Positions 45,997 to 57,225 of a DNA stretch of 64,000 bases are shown here, in pieces; positions within the stretch are counted from its first letter, which is position 1, and each line of letters starts with the position of its first letter. The DNA lies in contig CM065316.1 of the NCBI GenBank assembly GCA_033032175.1, positions 3,008,115-3,072,114 on the forward strand. Direction: 5' to 3'. Under the pieces are notes generated by a model. That model did no database searches. It saw only the letters and a program-made list of their open reading frames with translations, and was not told the origin of the DNA. The translations under genes were made by a program, and so were the position numbers. This stretch comes from Saturnia japonica (Eukaryota > Arthropoda > Insecta > Lepidoptera > Saturniidae).

Positions 45997-46200
45997 TTAA
46001 AAAAAAAGGTACCAATTCAGTCATTCTCAAGAAGTCGGCAAGAAACAACATAGCGACAAGTGCATCCGTTCTCAAGAAGTCAGCAAGAAAATAAATAGTG
46101 ATAAAGACATTGTCAGCAAGTAGATAGTAACAAGTGAATATTGTAAATAGTGATCAATAAAAGTTGAATTTATAGTTATCGACGTATTTTTTACTCGGCA
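45619..46200 (+). repeat. 5' LTR of the BEL/Pao element (right limit approximate)
   Basis: It begins TGTTTAATTTATATC. An AATAAA lies near 46158 and the LTR probably ends soon after, near ACTCGGCA at 46200. About 150 bp of it is an inserted SINE. The primer-binding site could not be fixed. Confidence 0.5.
45867..46007 (+). repeat. 5'-truncated polyA SINE (family E) inside the BEL/Pao LTR
   Basis: It carries the 3' part of family E (GAAGCTGTAAAAGCCGCAGC, TAACAGTGTAGTCAG) and a long A tract. A perfect 11-bp duplication, GGTACCAATTC, flanks it at 45856-45866 and 46008-46018. Confidence 0.85.
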
Positions 46201-46290
46201 ATCCAGTAATAGTTTTCAAAGTGCGGAAACCACGGAATCAATAGTCCGTAGTATAGACCAGAGCTATCGTCTGGTCACTTGATAACCCGC

Positions 46291-46422
46291 ACATCGTCTG
46301 GTCCTTCGTTAGCCGGATCTACGAGTAAAAATCGTCGAAATATAGTGAAAAATTCAACATCGTCTGGTCCTTCGTTAGCCGGATCTACGAGTAAGAATCG
46401 TCGAATTATAGTGAAAAATTCA
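46291..46422 (+). repeat. 66-bp tandem duplication in the BEL/Pao leader
   Basis: Two nearly identical units starting ACATCGTCTGGTCCTTCG at 46291 and 46357. A third start at 46423 breaks off after six bases. Confidence 0.85.
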
Positions 46423-49400
46423 ACATCGAAACCGCTCTACAATGGCTATAACAAGATCAACAGGAAGACGGGCTATACCACCAGTCTCAACTACTTCGAC
46501 TACAGGAACCACGAATGCCACTACGGAATCGACTACAGAATTTACTATGGGAACGTCTACCAGTATGACCACGTCCTACGTAACAGCAACAACGTCGACC
46601 GAACAAACCACCACCGTGTCCGATCAACAGACAGTCGCAGAAGCAACCAGTAAGTTGTTAAATCTACAAACAGCCACGGGAATCGAACGCATCAAACAGA
46701 TAGAAATTCTAAGAAGAACAAAGCTCCGAAGTCACTGCGTTTAGCCAAAGCTAAGGCTAAAATATTGCAATTGAAGCTACAACTAGCCAATGCAGCGCTT
46801 GCGGAGATAGAAGCAGAGCACCGTGAAGACGAAGATTACGATGACATATCGTCAACAGATACAGGAGTGAACAATACTCAACGTATTCACACATGGTTGA
46901 ATACAACGCAGCTCGTTGCAATCGATCAAGCCGAAGTAACAGAAACAGGCCAACCGCCGATAGAACCTACTCCAGTGATCGCTGCCGTATCCTGGGGCAA
47001 CGAGGTGACTAGACCGGCGGGAGCCACTACCGCACCACCGCCGCCGCATACTTCAGCAGCCCTACCGGGTATCGAACAGCCAGCGATCATAACCGGATCG
47101 CAGCCAACAGCAGCCCTGCCGGGTATCGAACAGCCTGCGATCATAACCAGATCGCTGCCAACAGAGACAACAGCAGCACTGCCGCCGGGTGTCAACAGTA
47201 AACGCCTCTACGGCACCGCACCTCAGACAGAGTTTGTCACCTCACCGTGGCGATCAAACGAACCGACGGTACAACAGCAACAGACTAGTGCAACTCCGAT
47301 GGCCACCGTCGTAACACAGCAACCTCAGAGTGTCGATCTACATAAACTGGCATCGAGCATAATGTATGCAGTACAAACTGCACAAAATCGACAACCTAGG
47401 AACTCGGAACTACCAGTCTTCAACGGGTCACATCAAAAGTGGCTAAACTTCAGAGCAGCTTACTACGAGTCCGCGCACCTACTTAGTGCAGTTGATAACA
47501 TGTCACGGCTGAGAAGAAGCCTCCGAGGAACCGCCAAGGAAGCCGTACTAGGCCCACTAAACACAAGTACCGACCCGTCGAGAATTATACAAACCCTAGA
47601 GATGCGCTTCGGACGTCCGGAATCCATAGCTTCTGCAGAACTCGAACGCCTACGGACACTACTTAGGCTCACAGAATCACCGCGAGAACTTTGTACATTT
47701 TCTACAAGGGTAGAAAACGCTGTTTCTACACTACAAGCCCTCGACTGTGCTCACTATCTCTACAACCCGGAAGTAACCAAACACATGATAGAGAAGCTAA
47801 CACCAACGTTGAAAAGACAGTGGTACGAGTTCGCGGCGACGCAACAAAGAGGCGAACCCGACCTTATGAAATTCACTCACTTCATAAGACGAGAGGCCGA
47901 TCTATGCAGCCCGTTCGCGCCTCCCGAATATATCGCCGACCGGCCAGTACCCGACACGTACGCACGTCGACAACAGCGGGTACATACTGTACATGAAGAA
48001 CAAAGCAACAAGTATTGTCACCTGTGCAAGCGACAGGGACACAACATCGCGGACTGCAACGAGTTCAAGGAAGCAAACGTAAATTCCCGATGGGATATAT
48101 CAAAGAAACATCATCTTTGCTTTCGGTGCCTACGATACCGCACGAAGGTACACAGCTGTCGCCCTAGGAAGTGTGACGTAAATGGTTGCGTCTATAAGCA
48201 CAACAAGATGCTTCACTTCGTCAAACCACCTAAAGAAGAAACAGAATCAACAGACGAGAAAGTCAATTCAGCGTGGTCGCCTCAAGTCGCATACTTGAAA
48301 ATTATACCCGTGCGCGTATCTGGACCGGCGGGAGCGATGGATACACATGCCCTCCTAGACGACGGATCAACAGTCACATTAATAGACGCAGCCCTAGCCG
48401 ACCAAATCGGAGCCACCGGACCGGACGAACCGCTACATATTTTGACTTACAACGGCGGCTCCGGGACGGATATGAAATCAAGCAAAGTTAGTTTCACAGC
48501 ACGCGGTACAAACAACCACGAAGAAACTATTCAAGCACGCACGGTCAGCAACCTACAGTTAGCAGCGCAGCGAATACCCAAGGAGGCCGTCATAAATCTC
48601 AAGCATCTCTATGACGTCCCTCGATACATGCAACATCAAGATGCCAGACCTAGGATCTTAATAGGTCAGGACAACTGGCACCTCCTGTTGGCATCAGAAG
48701 TACGATCCGGTAAACGAAACCAACCAGTGGCATCTCTAACACCACTAGGATGGGTCGTACATGGCAACACTACCCGGACACTAGGACGCAAAATCGACTA
48801 CGTGAATCATATTGACACCGACGATCGCCTGGATGATATAATGAGAGATTTCATAGCGAAAGATAACCTCTACATAGAACCAAAGAAGCCCAACAGCGAT
48901 CCAGACGAAAAAGCCCTGCGTATTTTCGAAAGTAACACTAAAATAACCCCGGGAGGCAGAATCCAGACAGCGCTCCCGTGGAAATCACCGGAAGCTACGT
49001 TACCGGAAAATTACAACAACGCCTTGAAGAGACTTCTCAACATTGAACACAAGCTCGATCGAGAACCCGACCTCAAGAAGAGGTACCATGAACAAATGGA
49101 GGCCCTAATAACCAAAGGATACGCCGAGCCAGTCCCTCCGACACCGACGGGTCTAGAATATGGTACTTACCCCATTTCGCCGTGCTCAATCCATCGAAAC
49201 CAAAGAAGCTCAGAGTAGTACACGACGCCGCCGCCAAAACCGGAGGTATATCGCTTAACAGCCAGCTGTTAACAGGCCCAGATCTATTACAACCACTACC
49301 GGGAGTTATAATGAGGTTTCGTCAACACCGCATAGCCGTCACCGCAGATATCTCATGCAGGTAGAACTCCGAGAAAAGGATCGAGACGCCCTCCGGTACT

Positions 49401-49866
49401 TGTGGCGAGGAAGCCGTCGGGACAACGAACCTCCGGAACAGTACCGAATGAAGACACTAATTTTCGGTGCATCAAGCTCTCCGGCCGCAGCTATTTATGC
49501 TATGAACAAGAACGCCGATCAGTACAAACAAGATTACCCCGAAGCGGTGAAAGCCATCCGAACAAAGCACTATATGGATGACTATCTCGACAGTTTTGAA
49601 AATATAGAAAAGGCGATAAAAGTTACAAGAGAAGTACGTGAAATACACAAACGTGCGCACTTCAAACTCGAAAAATGGACTTCAAACTCATCAGATCTAC
49701 TTAAGGCGCTCGGAGAACGCGAAGTAGAACGTCGAATTGACCTACAAGATAACGCTCTCACCGAACGAGTGCTAGGCTTGATATGGGATCCATCCAAAGA
49801 CGAACTTTCGTTTAATCTAAACATGGCGAAAGTTTCACCGGCGCTACTACAAGGTGACACACCCAC

Positions 49867-49963
49867 TGTTGTAGTAGGTAGTTTGGTTTTAATATAAATG
49901 TCATGTGGGTACATTAATAAATACTCAGTTGTCATCTGAGCTTGGTTGTTTCAATACACAACA
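49867..49963 (+). repeat. 5' LTR of nested element
   Basis: 97 bp with TG...CA ends, no mismatch to the 3' LTR. It is very short for an LTR. It contains TAATATAAAT and ATTAATAAAT, which could serve as TATA and polyA signals. Confidence 0.9.
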
Positions 49964-49976
49964 TGGTGGCAGCGGT
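49964..49976 (+). promoter_or_regulatory. probable primer-binding site of nested element
   Basis: TGGTGGCAGCGGT starts directly after the LTR; a TGG start is usual for complementarity to a tRNA 3' end. The tRNA was not identified. Confidence 0.45.
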
Positions 49977-50070
49977 TAAAAACATGTTTATATGTGTTCA
50001 TATAAAGTATTAAGCATAGTGATTATCAATATTTAAAAGCGTGAATAATAGTAATTAGTGATATATAACC

Positions 50071-52371
50071 ATGGAACACGCGAGACCTCCATCGGAGTTA
50101 TGTTTGGATGGCAGCTCCGTCAGCAGGGCTGACGCTTGGCAAAGATGGAAGAAACAGTTTCATTTATTTATGAAAGCATCAGGTGTAGCCAAAGAAGAAC
50201 CAGGAGTACAGGCAGGATTACTTATAAATTTAATTGGAGCAGACGGATTTGATGTATATGAGACTTTTACTTTTGAAGATGAAACAAAACGAGATGACGT
50301 CACGGAATTGATAAAAAAATTTGATAGTTATTTTGGTGTGAAACCAAATATTACACTTGCAAGATATAATTTTTTTACAAGGAATCAAGAAGCGTGTGAG
50401 ACGATAGACCAATACGTTATTGCGTTAAAATTACTAAGCAAACATTGTCAATTTAAAATATTAGAAGATGAGCTAATCAGGGATCGTATCGTTTGTGGGA
50501 TAAACAATACGATAGTACGAGAGCGTTTGTTACGCACTGAGGACTTGACACTCGATCAAGCTGTAAAAATATGTCAAGTGAATGAAATATCGGCGGATAG
50601 CAATAGATTGCTGGAGTCACGAGTCCTGTCTGGTAGTGCAGGGACATCAGGTGTGCATGTCGATGCTGTATCGAGGTGCGCCCGCGCGGGCCGCGGCGGT
50701 GGCGGTGGCGGCGAGCGTAGCGCAGCGGTCGAGGCTGCGCGGGAGCCAACAGCGCCCCGAGACCAGCGAGTGTGGGGACGCGGACGGTGGCTACAGCAAG
50801 GCCGTAGGTACGCGCCTACAGGCTCTTCTGTGTCGTGTCATCGGTGCGGTGGGAACTGTTTAGAGCCCAACTTGTGTCCAGCAATTGTGCTTCAGTGTTT
50901 TGTGTGTAAAAACTATGGTCATTTTGCGAGAATGTGCAAATCATCAAATCGTGTGAAGAAAATGTATGACATTGGCATCCATGAACGTGAATCGGATCAT
51001 GATGAGGACTGTGATGAGTGTGAGGAGTTTTATGTGTCAACGGTTTCAGAGGTGATGAATGAGTACTTATCTGCTAATGAATGGTACGAGGTACTCAAGG
51101 GTGAGTTTTTTGAAGAAACTTTTAAATTAGATACAGGTGCGGACATTAATGTGTTATCTTATCAACGGTTTTTAGAATTAGGTTATAACCCTAAATTAAT
51201 AAATACGAAAAAGAATATAAAACTTCAATCATATAGTGGAAATACTATACCTATAAAGGGTATATGTAATCTTACGTGGTGGCATAAAAATAAAATGTAT
51301 GATCTAAAATTTGCTATTGCTAATATAAATTGTCAAAGTGTGCTGGGCCGAGAAGCTTGTAGTAACTTAAGTTTGATAAGACGCGTTCATACAGTAAAGA
51401 ATAAAGAATGTAAAGAATGTAAAGTATGCCGGGAGAATTTAAATAAACCATCAAAAGAGCCAATGATTCCTATTGTTATTCCTAAATTGCCATGGAATAA
51501 AATTGGTATTGATTTGTTTGAGTATGGAACAAAACATTATTTAATTATAGTTGACTATTTTTCAGGTTTTCCAGAAGTAATTTTATTACATAATACTACT
51601 TCTATATCAATTATAAATGCACTAAAAGATAATTTTGCCAGATATGGAATACCAGAGATTGTTATTAGTGACAATGGTCCACAGTTTTCATGTCGTGGTT
51701 TTAAGCAATTTTCTGAACAATGGGGTTTTGATCATGTGACGTCATCCCCTTATTACGCCCAAGCAAATGGGAAAAGTGAAAGGGCGATACAAACAATAAA
51801 AAAAATATTAAAAAAGTCTAGTGATAGTAACACGGATTTCTATTTAAATTTATTAAGTTACAGAAACACACCGCGCGACAATTTAAATTCTCCTGCGCAA
51901 TTGCTTATGGGTAGACGGTTAAACTGTAGACTACCAGTCCATCCAGAACTCTTAAAAAGAAATAGTGTAGTTAATGATGAACAAGACCATAGGTCTTTAG
52001 TTCAAAAACAAATTAAGAGCAAAAAATATTATGATTTGCATAGTAAAAAACATCCGGAGTTGAATGTTGGTGATGATGTTATAATAATTAACAATAATGA
52101 ACGTAGCCGTGGTACTGTTACTGCTAAAGCTCAGACACCGCGTTCGTATATAATAAAAAATAGAAAGGGTGTATACCGTAGAAATCGCCGACATTTGGTT
52201 CCTGATACAGAGCTTAATAGCAGTCATGATGATAATGAAGATATCTCTGAAGAAACATTTTTGTCTTCAAATGACAGTGATTATTCTCATGACCTGACTT
52301 TATTATTCGATGACAAGTATTCACCTCCTATAACTCGTAGTAAAGCTAAAACTAAGAACCTCAAATGGTGA
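50071..52371 (+). CDS. Gag-protease-integrase fusion lacking reverse transcriptase/RNase H
   Basis: The 766-codon frame has no stop or frameshift. Residues 1-180 are a Gypsy-type Gag (WQRWKKQFHLFMKASG). A Gly/Arg-rich spacer follows at about 207-250. Two zinc knuckles come at about 255-290, the second being CFVCKNYGHFARMC. An aspartic protease with DTGAD is near residue 354. Near residue 445 the frame passes directly into CKECKVC, the last cysteines of the integrase zinc finger; its His pair is missing. The integrase core has acidic residues in IGIDLF (about 480), SDNGPQF (about 534) and GKSERAI (about 570). A C-terminal basic domain follows. A normal Gypsy Pol would carry about 500-600 residues of RT and RNase H at the junction. 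The gene is read from the ATG at 50071, 107 bases after the LTR. It may make particles or bind DNA, but that is unproven. Confidence 0.9.
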   Translation: MEHARPPSELCLDGSSVSRADAWQRWKKQFHLFMKASGVAKEEPGVQAGLLINLIGADGFDVYETFTFEDETKRDDVTELIKKFDSYFGVKPNITLARYNFFTRNQEACETIDQYVIALKLLSKHCQFKILEDELIRDRIVCGINNTIVRERLLRTEDLTLDQAVKICQVNEISADSNRLLESRVLSGSAGTSGVHVDAVSRCARAGRGGGGGGERSAAVEAAREPTAPRDQRVWGRGRWLQQGRRYAPTGSSVSCHRCGGNCLEPNLCPAIVLQCFVCKNYGHFARMCKSSNRVKKMYDIGIHERESDHDEDCDECEEFYVSTVSEVMNEYLSANEWYEVLKGEFFEETFKLDTGADINVLSYQRFLELGYNPKLINTKKNIKLQSYSGNTIPIKGICNLTWWHKNKMYDLKFAIANINCQSVLGREACSNLSLIRRVHTVKNKECKECKVCRENLNKPSKEPMIPIVIPKLPWNKIGIDLFEYGTKHYLIIVDYFSGFPEVILLHNTTSISIINALKDNFARYGIPEIVISDNGPQFSCRGFKQFSEQWGFDHVTSSPYYAQANGKSERAIQTIKKILKKSSDSNTDFYLNLLSYRNTPRDNLNSPAQLLMGRRLNCRLPVHPELLKRNSVVNDEQDHRSLVQKQIKSKKYYDLHSKKHPELNVGDDVIIINNNERSRGTVTAKAQTPRSYIIKNRKGVYRRNRRHLVPDTELNSSHDDNEDISEETFLSSNDSDYSHDLTLLFDDKYSPPITRSKAKTKNLKW

Positions 52372-52614
52372 ATTGTTTTTTTTTTAAATATTTAAGTTAC
52401 TATTAATTGTTATTTGTTTTACCTTTCTATTTGTATTAGTTAATAATTTTTAAATTTATATACTTATGTTATTTTGGGTGTAGGGATATTGTATGGGATT
52501 TTAGTTTTTATTTGTTTTTTTTTATTGTTTTTATTTTAGATAATAAGTTCTAAATCTATATTTGTTATTATGGGTGTAGGGATATTGTTTTATTAGTTAG
52601 TTATTTTTCCTTTT
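52372..52614 (+). other. 3' untranslated part of the nested element
   Basis: T-rich, with a partial duplication of GGGTGTAGGGATATTGT at 52477 and 52573. Confidence 0.5.
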
Positions 52615-52624
52615 AAGGGGAAGA
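52615..52624 (+). promoter_or_regulatory. polypurine tract of nested element
   Basis: AAGGGGAAGA lies directly before the 3' LTR, where plus-strand DNA synthesis is primed. Confidence 0.75.
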
Positions 52625-52721
52625 TGTTGTAGTAGGTAGTTTGGTTTTAATATAAATGTCATGTGGGTACATTAATAAATACTCAGTTGTCATCTGAGCT
52701 TGGTTGTTTCAATACACAACA
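52625..52721 (+). repeat. 3' LTR of nested element
   Basis: Identical to 49867-49963 over 97 bp. Confidence 0.9.
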
Positions 52722-54373
52722 CCCACGAAAAGGCAGGCACTGCAACTAGTAATGTCGCTGTTTGACCCTTTGGGGTTAGCCTCTCCAGTGACCATCCGAG
52801 CTAAACAGATACTACAAGAGGTCTGGAGACGCGGCACAACCTGGGATCAACAACTAGAGCCAGACCTAGCTGCGAGTTGGGCGAACTGGCTGACACATCT
52901 AAAGCATCTTGACGCAGTATCAATACCTAGGAGCTACCAGAACTTCACCGCCTCAGCATCGCTACAACTACACGTGTTCACCGACGCAAGTGAATCGGCC
53001 TACGCCACCGCACTATACTGGCGTACAACCACAGAAGACGGACAGATCAACGTGACCCTTATCGCCGCGAAAGCCAAAGTCGCTCCGTTGAAGTTAACAT
53101 CAATAACACGACTGGAACTGCAAGCCGCGGTACTGGGAACTCGCATGGCCGCCGCGATCAAACAGGAGCACGAGACACAACCGCAATCCACTACATATTG
53201 GACAGACAGCCGAACAATACTAGCGTGGATAAAAGCGGGCGCAAGAGCTTTTAAACCCTATGTCGCGCACCTCATCGCGGCTATAGAAGACAACTCAAAG
53301 AGCAACGAATGGCGATGGATACCTACAAAATTAAACGTAGCGGACGACGCCACAAGAAACCCACCGGACCACTTCGATCAAGATCACCGGTGGTTCCGGG
53401 GCCCTGATTTCCTCTGGAAGGAACCGGAAAACTGGCCAGACAACATCGAGATCGCATCTATAGCTACAAAGGAGGAAAAAACATACACAATATCAAATTC
53501 AACCTCCGTCCGGTCTATCGAAGCCCTGCCGGACGTCGCTCGATTCTCGCGTTGGGAAAGGTACCTACGCGCTGCCGCAAGAACACTACAATTCATCGAT
53601 ATATGCAGACGACCGAAGGAAAGTGTGAACTTCAAGAAAAACAAAGATTGTGATCCGGAATGGAAAAAAACCAAGACCGAGACACCGAGAGTCCAAAGAA
53701 ACAAACTTAAAACCATCGAGATAAAGCATCGACCGCTCACTGCTAATCTCCTGAAGCGAGCCGAGGAACTCATTCTTCTTACATCGCAGCAGGAATCTTT
53801 CAAAGAGGAACTCGACGCCCTCAGGAGAGGGAAGCCTATACATCGAGACAGCCAACTGTTCCCACTGAGCATAGTACTGGACGGAAATAAACTCCGATTA
53901 AAGGATAGAATCGGAGCCATCGTCGAAGTACCCGAAACATTGAAAAGACCCCTGATAGTCGACGGCAATGACCGTGCCATTAGGTTATGGGTCGACTACG
54001 TGCACCGACAACTACACCACGCTGGAGTCGAGACCACAGTAAATGAATGTCGCCAGCATCACTGGGTGCTCCGCCTGCGACCGACAGTAAAAAACATTGT
54101 CAAGGGGTGTATATTATGCCGCATCAGAGCATCGACTCCGCCCCGACCAGCCACCGGGGACTTACCACCGTGCCGACTAGCACACCACCAGAGGCCGTTT
54201 TCATTTACCGGACTGGATTACTTCGGCCCTCTCACAATTACGGTCGGGAGAAGTCACCAGAAAAGATACGTAGCTATATTTACGTGTCTGACAACACGCG
54301 CCATCCATCTAGAATTAGCGGCATCCTTAACCGCGGATTCCGCTATCATGGCGCTTAGAAGGATGATAGCACG

Positions 54374-54473
54374 TTTAGTTTATATCATATTTATAGCCTT
54401 TATATGTATTGTTTTTAAGTTATTGTTAAATTATTAGAAAACCTTTTAGTTTCAACACACGAATATAGTTTTG
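54374..54473 (+). repeat. truncated 3' LTR of the BEL/Pao element
   Basis: Matches 45621-45720 at 98 of 100 positions, then stops. The next bases belong to GST copy B exon 1. Confidence 0.8.
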
Positions 54474-54529
54474 ACAGCAGTTTGAAGACAAGCGTTTATC
54501 TGATGACGAATGGGTTGAAATTAAGCCTC

Positions 54530-55632
54530 GTAAGTAATTTTTTTTCTTTAGCCAAACTTGATCAACACGTATGCCAGTATCAGCGTTTTATTCCCACGGA
54601 ATAAAAAAAATTACATATACATATATTTGAGTTGAGTAACACGTTTTTTGTTGAAGACGCTTAAAAGTTAGTTGTACCTAATATTCTGGTGCTTACATTA
54701 AATAATGGAATTGTAGGAAACTACGCAATATCATCATCTTTATGTAATTCAAATGATTTATTGTCGGAAGACCCGATACGTGGAGAACTGAATTGGGTAA
54801 TTGTTGATTCAATTGGTCCAGCGTTTCAATCGCTGAATTGCTTTTGTCAAACATAAAAGATCAGAACTAGTACTAATTACGTACACTTTTTAATAATAGT
54901 TCAGCAAATAACAACACAGTACAATGGCGACTCCAAGTGATGATTTCTTCTTAACAATTACCATAGCAAAAGATAGGCATAAGAAAACGGACGCAACAGA
55001 GGAAGTTTCTCTAACTGAATTTTACTAATGTCACGATCTTTAAATAACTGCTTCGAACTGTACTGATCAAAATTGTTTCTTCCTTTATCTGAATATTAAG
55101 AAGTAAAAAAGAAGAACGAAAGGTATATTTCGATTTTCGATAGCAATAAAATCACTAAATCCTTACATCCCTAGATATTTTTTTCGATATATCAATTCGC
55201 CATTTTCCGTTGTTGAAGAGGTACGTTATTATCCCATTGGCACTGCACCTTTTTGCGTGAGGTACGAGATCGTAAAGTTTTGGAGTAGGTAACATATTAA
55301 CCAATATTATCATAGCACGACAAAGTAAAATCATTCCACCTGATTGAAAGCACAGTACAACCTAAAAACAACAGCGTCCATCGAGAGATGAGAGTCAATT
55401 GCCAGTCGTGGATGTTGTGCCTACTCAAATGCCTCTTTAGGATATCTTGAAGAATTCCATGTTGTAGGAAAGAGTGAACACACCAGTCAGGAGACAGTTA
55501 AACAACTTCACATTACGGCTTCACTTCTTTATTTGTGTTTAGATGGAGGTTACCGCAAAGCCATGGCTGTGGATCGCAATGCGCGTGTTAAATTCATTGC
55601 TTATAAAATTTAAATTCATTATACTTTTTCAG
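54530..55632 (+). other. intron 1 of GST copy B
   Basis: Holds a 34-codon frame from the ATG at 54924, with no family features. At 55325-55500 there is a repeat-like stretch (GAAAGCACAGTACAACC, TCCATGTTGTAGGAAAGAG) resembling the 3' part of the LINE at 33549. Confidence 0.4.
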
Positions 55633-55800
55633 ATACCCCATTTGGTCAAATGCCGAGGATAGAGATCGATGGCAATCGTTACGCTCAGAGCACTGCTGTG
55701 TCACGATACCTCGGCCACAAGTACGGTCTCGCAGGCGCGAACCTTGAGGAAAACTTAGAAATTGACCAGAACGTTCTCTTTCTTAACGACATTCGTGAAT

Positions 55801-57225
55801 GTGAGTCCTTGCAAATTTATCAGTACATATCAATCTTCCATACTTATAATACATTCGCTTTAATTGAGCGGAAGAAAAGCCAAATATCAGCCAATATCAG
55901 CCTCTATGTATCCCACTACTGGCCAAAGATCTTTCCCCAAAGAAAGTTACAGGCGGAGCACCATGCCAGTCTATGTCAATTAGGCGATGTCAAACACCGA
56001 GAAATCAACAGTTCTATATTTTTACACATACCCGTGTTACTATAAAAACATTTCTCGAGCATTCACGTTTCCTAACGACGTTTCTCCTTCACCGTCAGCC
56101 GATATTGTTACGATACCAATCTGAATTAGTAAATGTACGTGAATTCCGGAAAAATTGTTGCTACATTGCGCGTTCGAAACTGCAGACTTCAAATAGATAT
56201 CCTGCTAGTGCAAACCATTCGACCACACGACTACAGGGTATTGGTAGCATTAGCTGTAATATTATAACAACCGGAGAACTAGCTTACCAAGACTTTAAAT
56301 ATTAGCTCTATATTTGTTCATGCAGATATCGTTGCCGATTATCTTTCTATCTAATTCTATTTGTGTGCATTCGGAAACTTTCCGGTCTTGAATCTTTTCG
56401 TCTTCGAATGCTTAAAGCTGACTTTTCCGAACCGTGGTTCCATCTAATTTAAAGTCGTTGCTCTATAAACCTACCCAAAATATGATCGCATTTTTAAATT
56501 GTTAAATATACATTTTTAAATTATTGTGATCATCTCACGATATTTACCATCGAACATATCTTAATTCGTAAAGTTCAATAGGACTTTTAGCGGACAGCGT
56601 TAATATACATTTTTTAGGTTAACACATTTGGCTAAAATGTATGAGTTCACGTACAAATAGGAGGGTTTTGATTGTCTTCTACACACTTTTGCAGAATTTA
56701 CAGACATTTTTTAAATAGTAGATCAGTTAAATGAGTGCGCAATACGTAATGGAACTAATGCTGCAGTCCAGAAACAAAAACTACCACCAGTGACAAATTC
56801 CATAGTTGAAATGCCTCTTCGCAGCTCATTTGAAGGATCCGATATCATAGGAAGGAAGAAGAGAATACGTGGGCCGGGAACGGTTCAACATCTTCACAGT
56901 AAAGCAAACATAAGGGTTTACAATCTTCTATGTTCTTACCGAAATTGATGGTACTGTGTTGCTATTAGCTGTGGCTTCAAATATCAGCCTGTATGGTTAT
57001 GTAGTGGAAGAAAGATGGTGGGATTTTAACCGGCTGCTTTTTAGACACTTATGTGGATCATAAACTTTTACTCAAACAACACTGTCTAGTTAATCCTCTA
57101 AGTAATAATATCATTCTCGACTTTGTGCTGGTCAAATAACCAGATTAGCTCTTTGTACTGATATCGGTCACTAGCTATGTACTGAAATATATAATAGTAC
57201 TATTGCACCGTTATTTTTATTTCAA
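55801..57225 (+). other. intron 2 of GST copy B
   Basis: Mostly unrecognised. The piece at 56815-56960 (ATCATAGGAAGGAAGAAGAG) may be a worn copy of the same LINE 3' end. The frames that cross the exon 2 donor are read-through. Confidence 0.35.

Larger units (their letters stand above)
49867..52721 (+). mobile_element. RT-less Gypsy-like LTR element, 2855 bp, nested in BEL/Pao pol
   Basis: Identical 97-bp LTRs (49867-49963 and 52625-52721) begin TGTTGTAG and end ACACAACA. A perfect 5-bp target duplication, CCCAC, lies at 49862-49866 and 52722-52726. The single internal frame (50071-52371) covers Gag, protease and integrase but no reverse transcriptase or RNase H. LTR identity means a recent insertion, so the element must have been copied by enzymes supplied in trans. 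Confidence 0.92.
46442..54373 (+). pseudogene. BEL/Pao Gag-Pol, broken by frameshifts, deletion and nested insertion
   Basis: The order is typical of BEL/Pao. A Ser/Thr-rich N-terminus (46442-46744) is first, followed after a frameshift by Gag with a CHLCKRQGHNIADC knuckle (near 48016). The protease has LLDDGST (near 48352). The reverse transcriptase has a YMDD motif (near 49571). The RNase H has FTDASESAYA (near 52979), and the integrase zinc finger and the start of its core end at about 54373. Lesions: a frameshift near 46700, another near 49155, a small deletion at about 49352 in the first catalytic RT motif, the nested element at 49867, and loss of the integrase C-terminus. The two sides of the nested element are in the same frame once the duplicated target is counted once. 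It cannot be active. The bases are richer in C and G than the nested gene. Confidence 0.88.
45619..54473 (+). mobile_element. defective BEL/Pao LTR retrotransposon
   Basis: A 5' LTR (about 45619-46200) is followed by a leader and then a long Gag-Pol region in pieces. Last comes a 100-bp remnant of the 3' LTR (54374-54473). That remnant differs from the 5' LTR (45621-45720) at 2 of 100 positions. Pol stops in the integrase core and jumps to the LTR remnant, so the integrase C-terminus and everything after it are deleted. A younger LTR element (49867-52721) is inserted in pol and a SINE in the 5' LTR. No target duplication was found. The right end abuts exon 1 of GST copy B. Confidence 0.88.

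Noticed and set aside
50477..50863. Frames of about 90 codons on both strands over the Gly/Arg-rich part of the nested element
   Set aside because: They overlap the 766-codon frame, have skewed composition caused by the GC-rich spacer, and carry no known motif.
53384..53980. 198-codon minus-strand frame in the BEL/Pao region
   Set aside because: It lies opposite the RNase H-integrase coding strand, which has clear motifs; the antisense frame is Ser/Arg-rich shadow.
55650..56045. 131-codon frame in GST copy B
   Set aside because: It is exon 2 read through its donor into intron 2; only the part up to 55800 matches GST.
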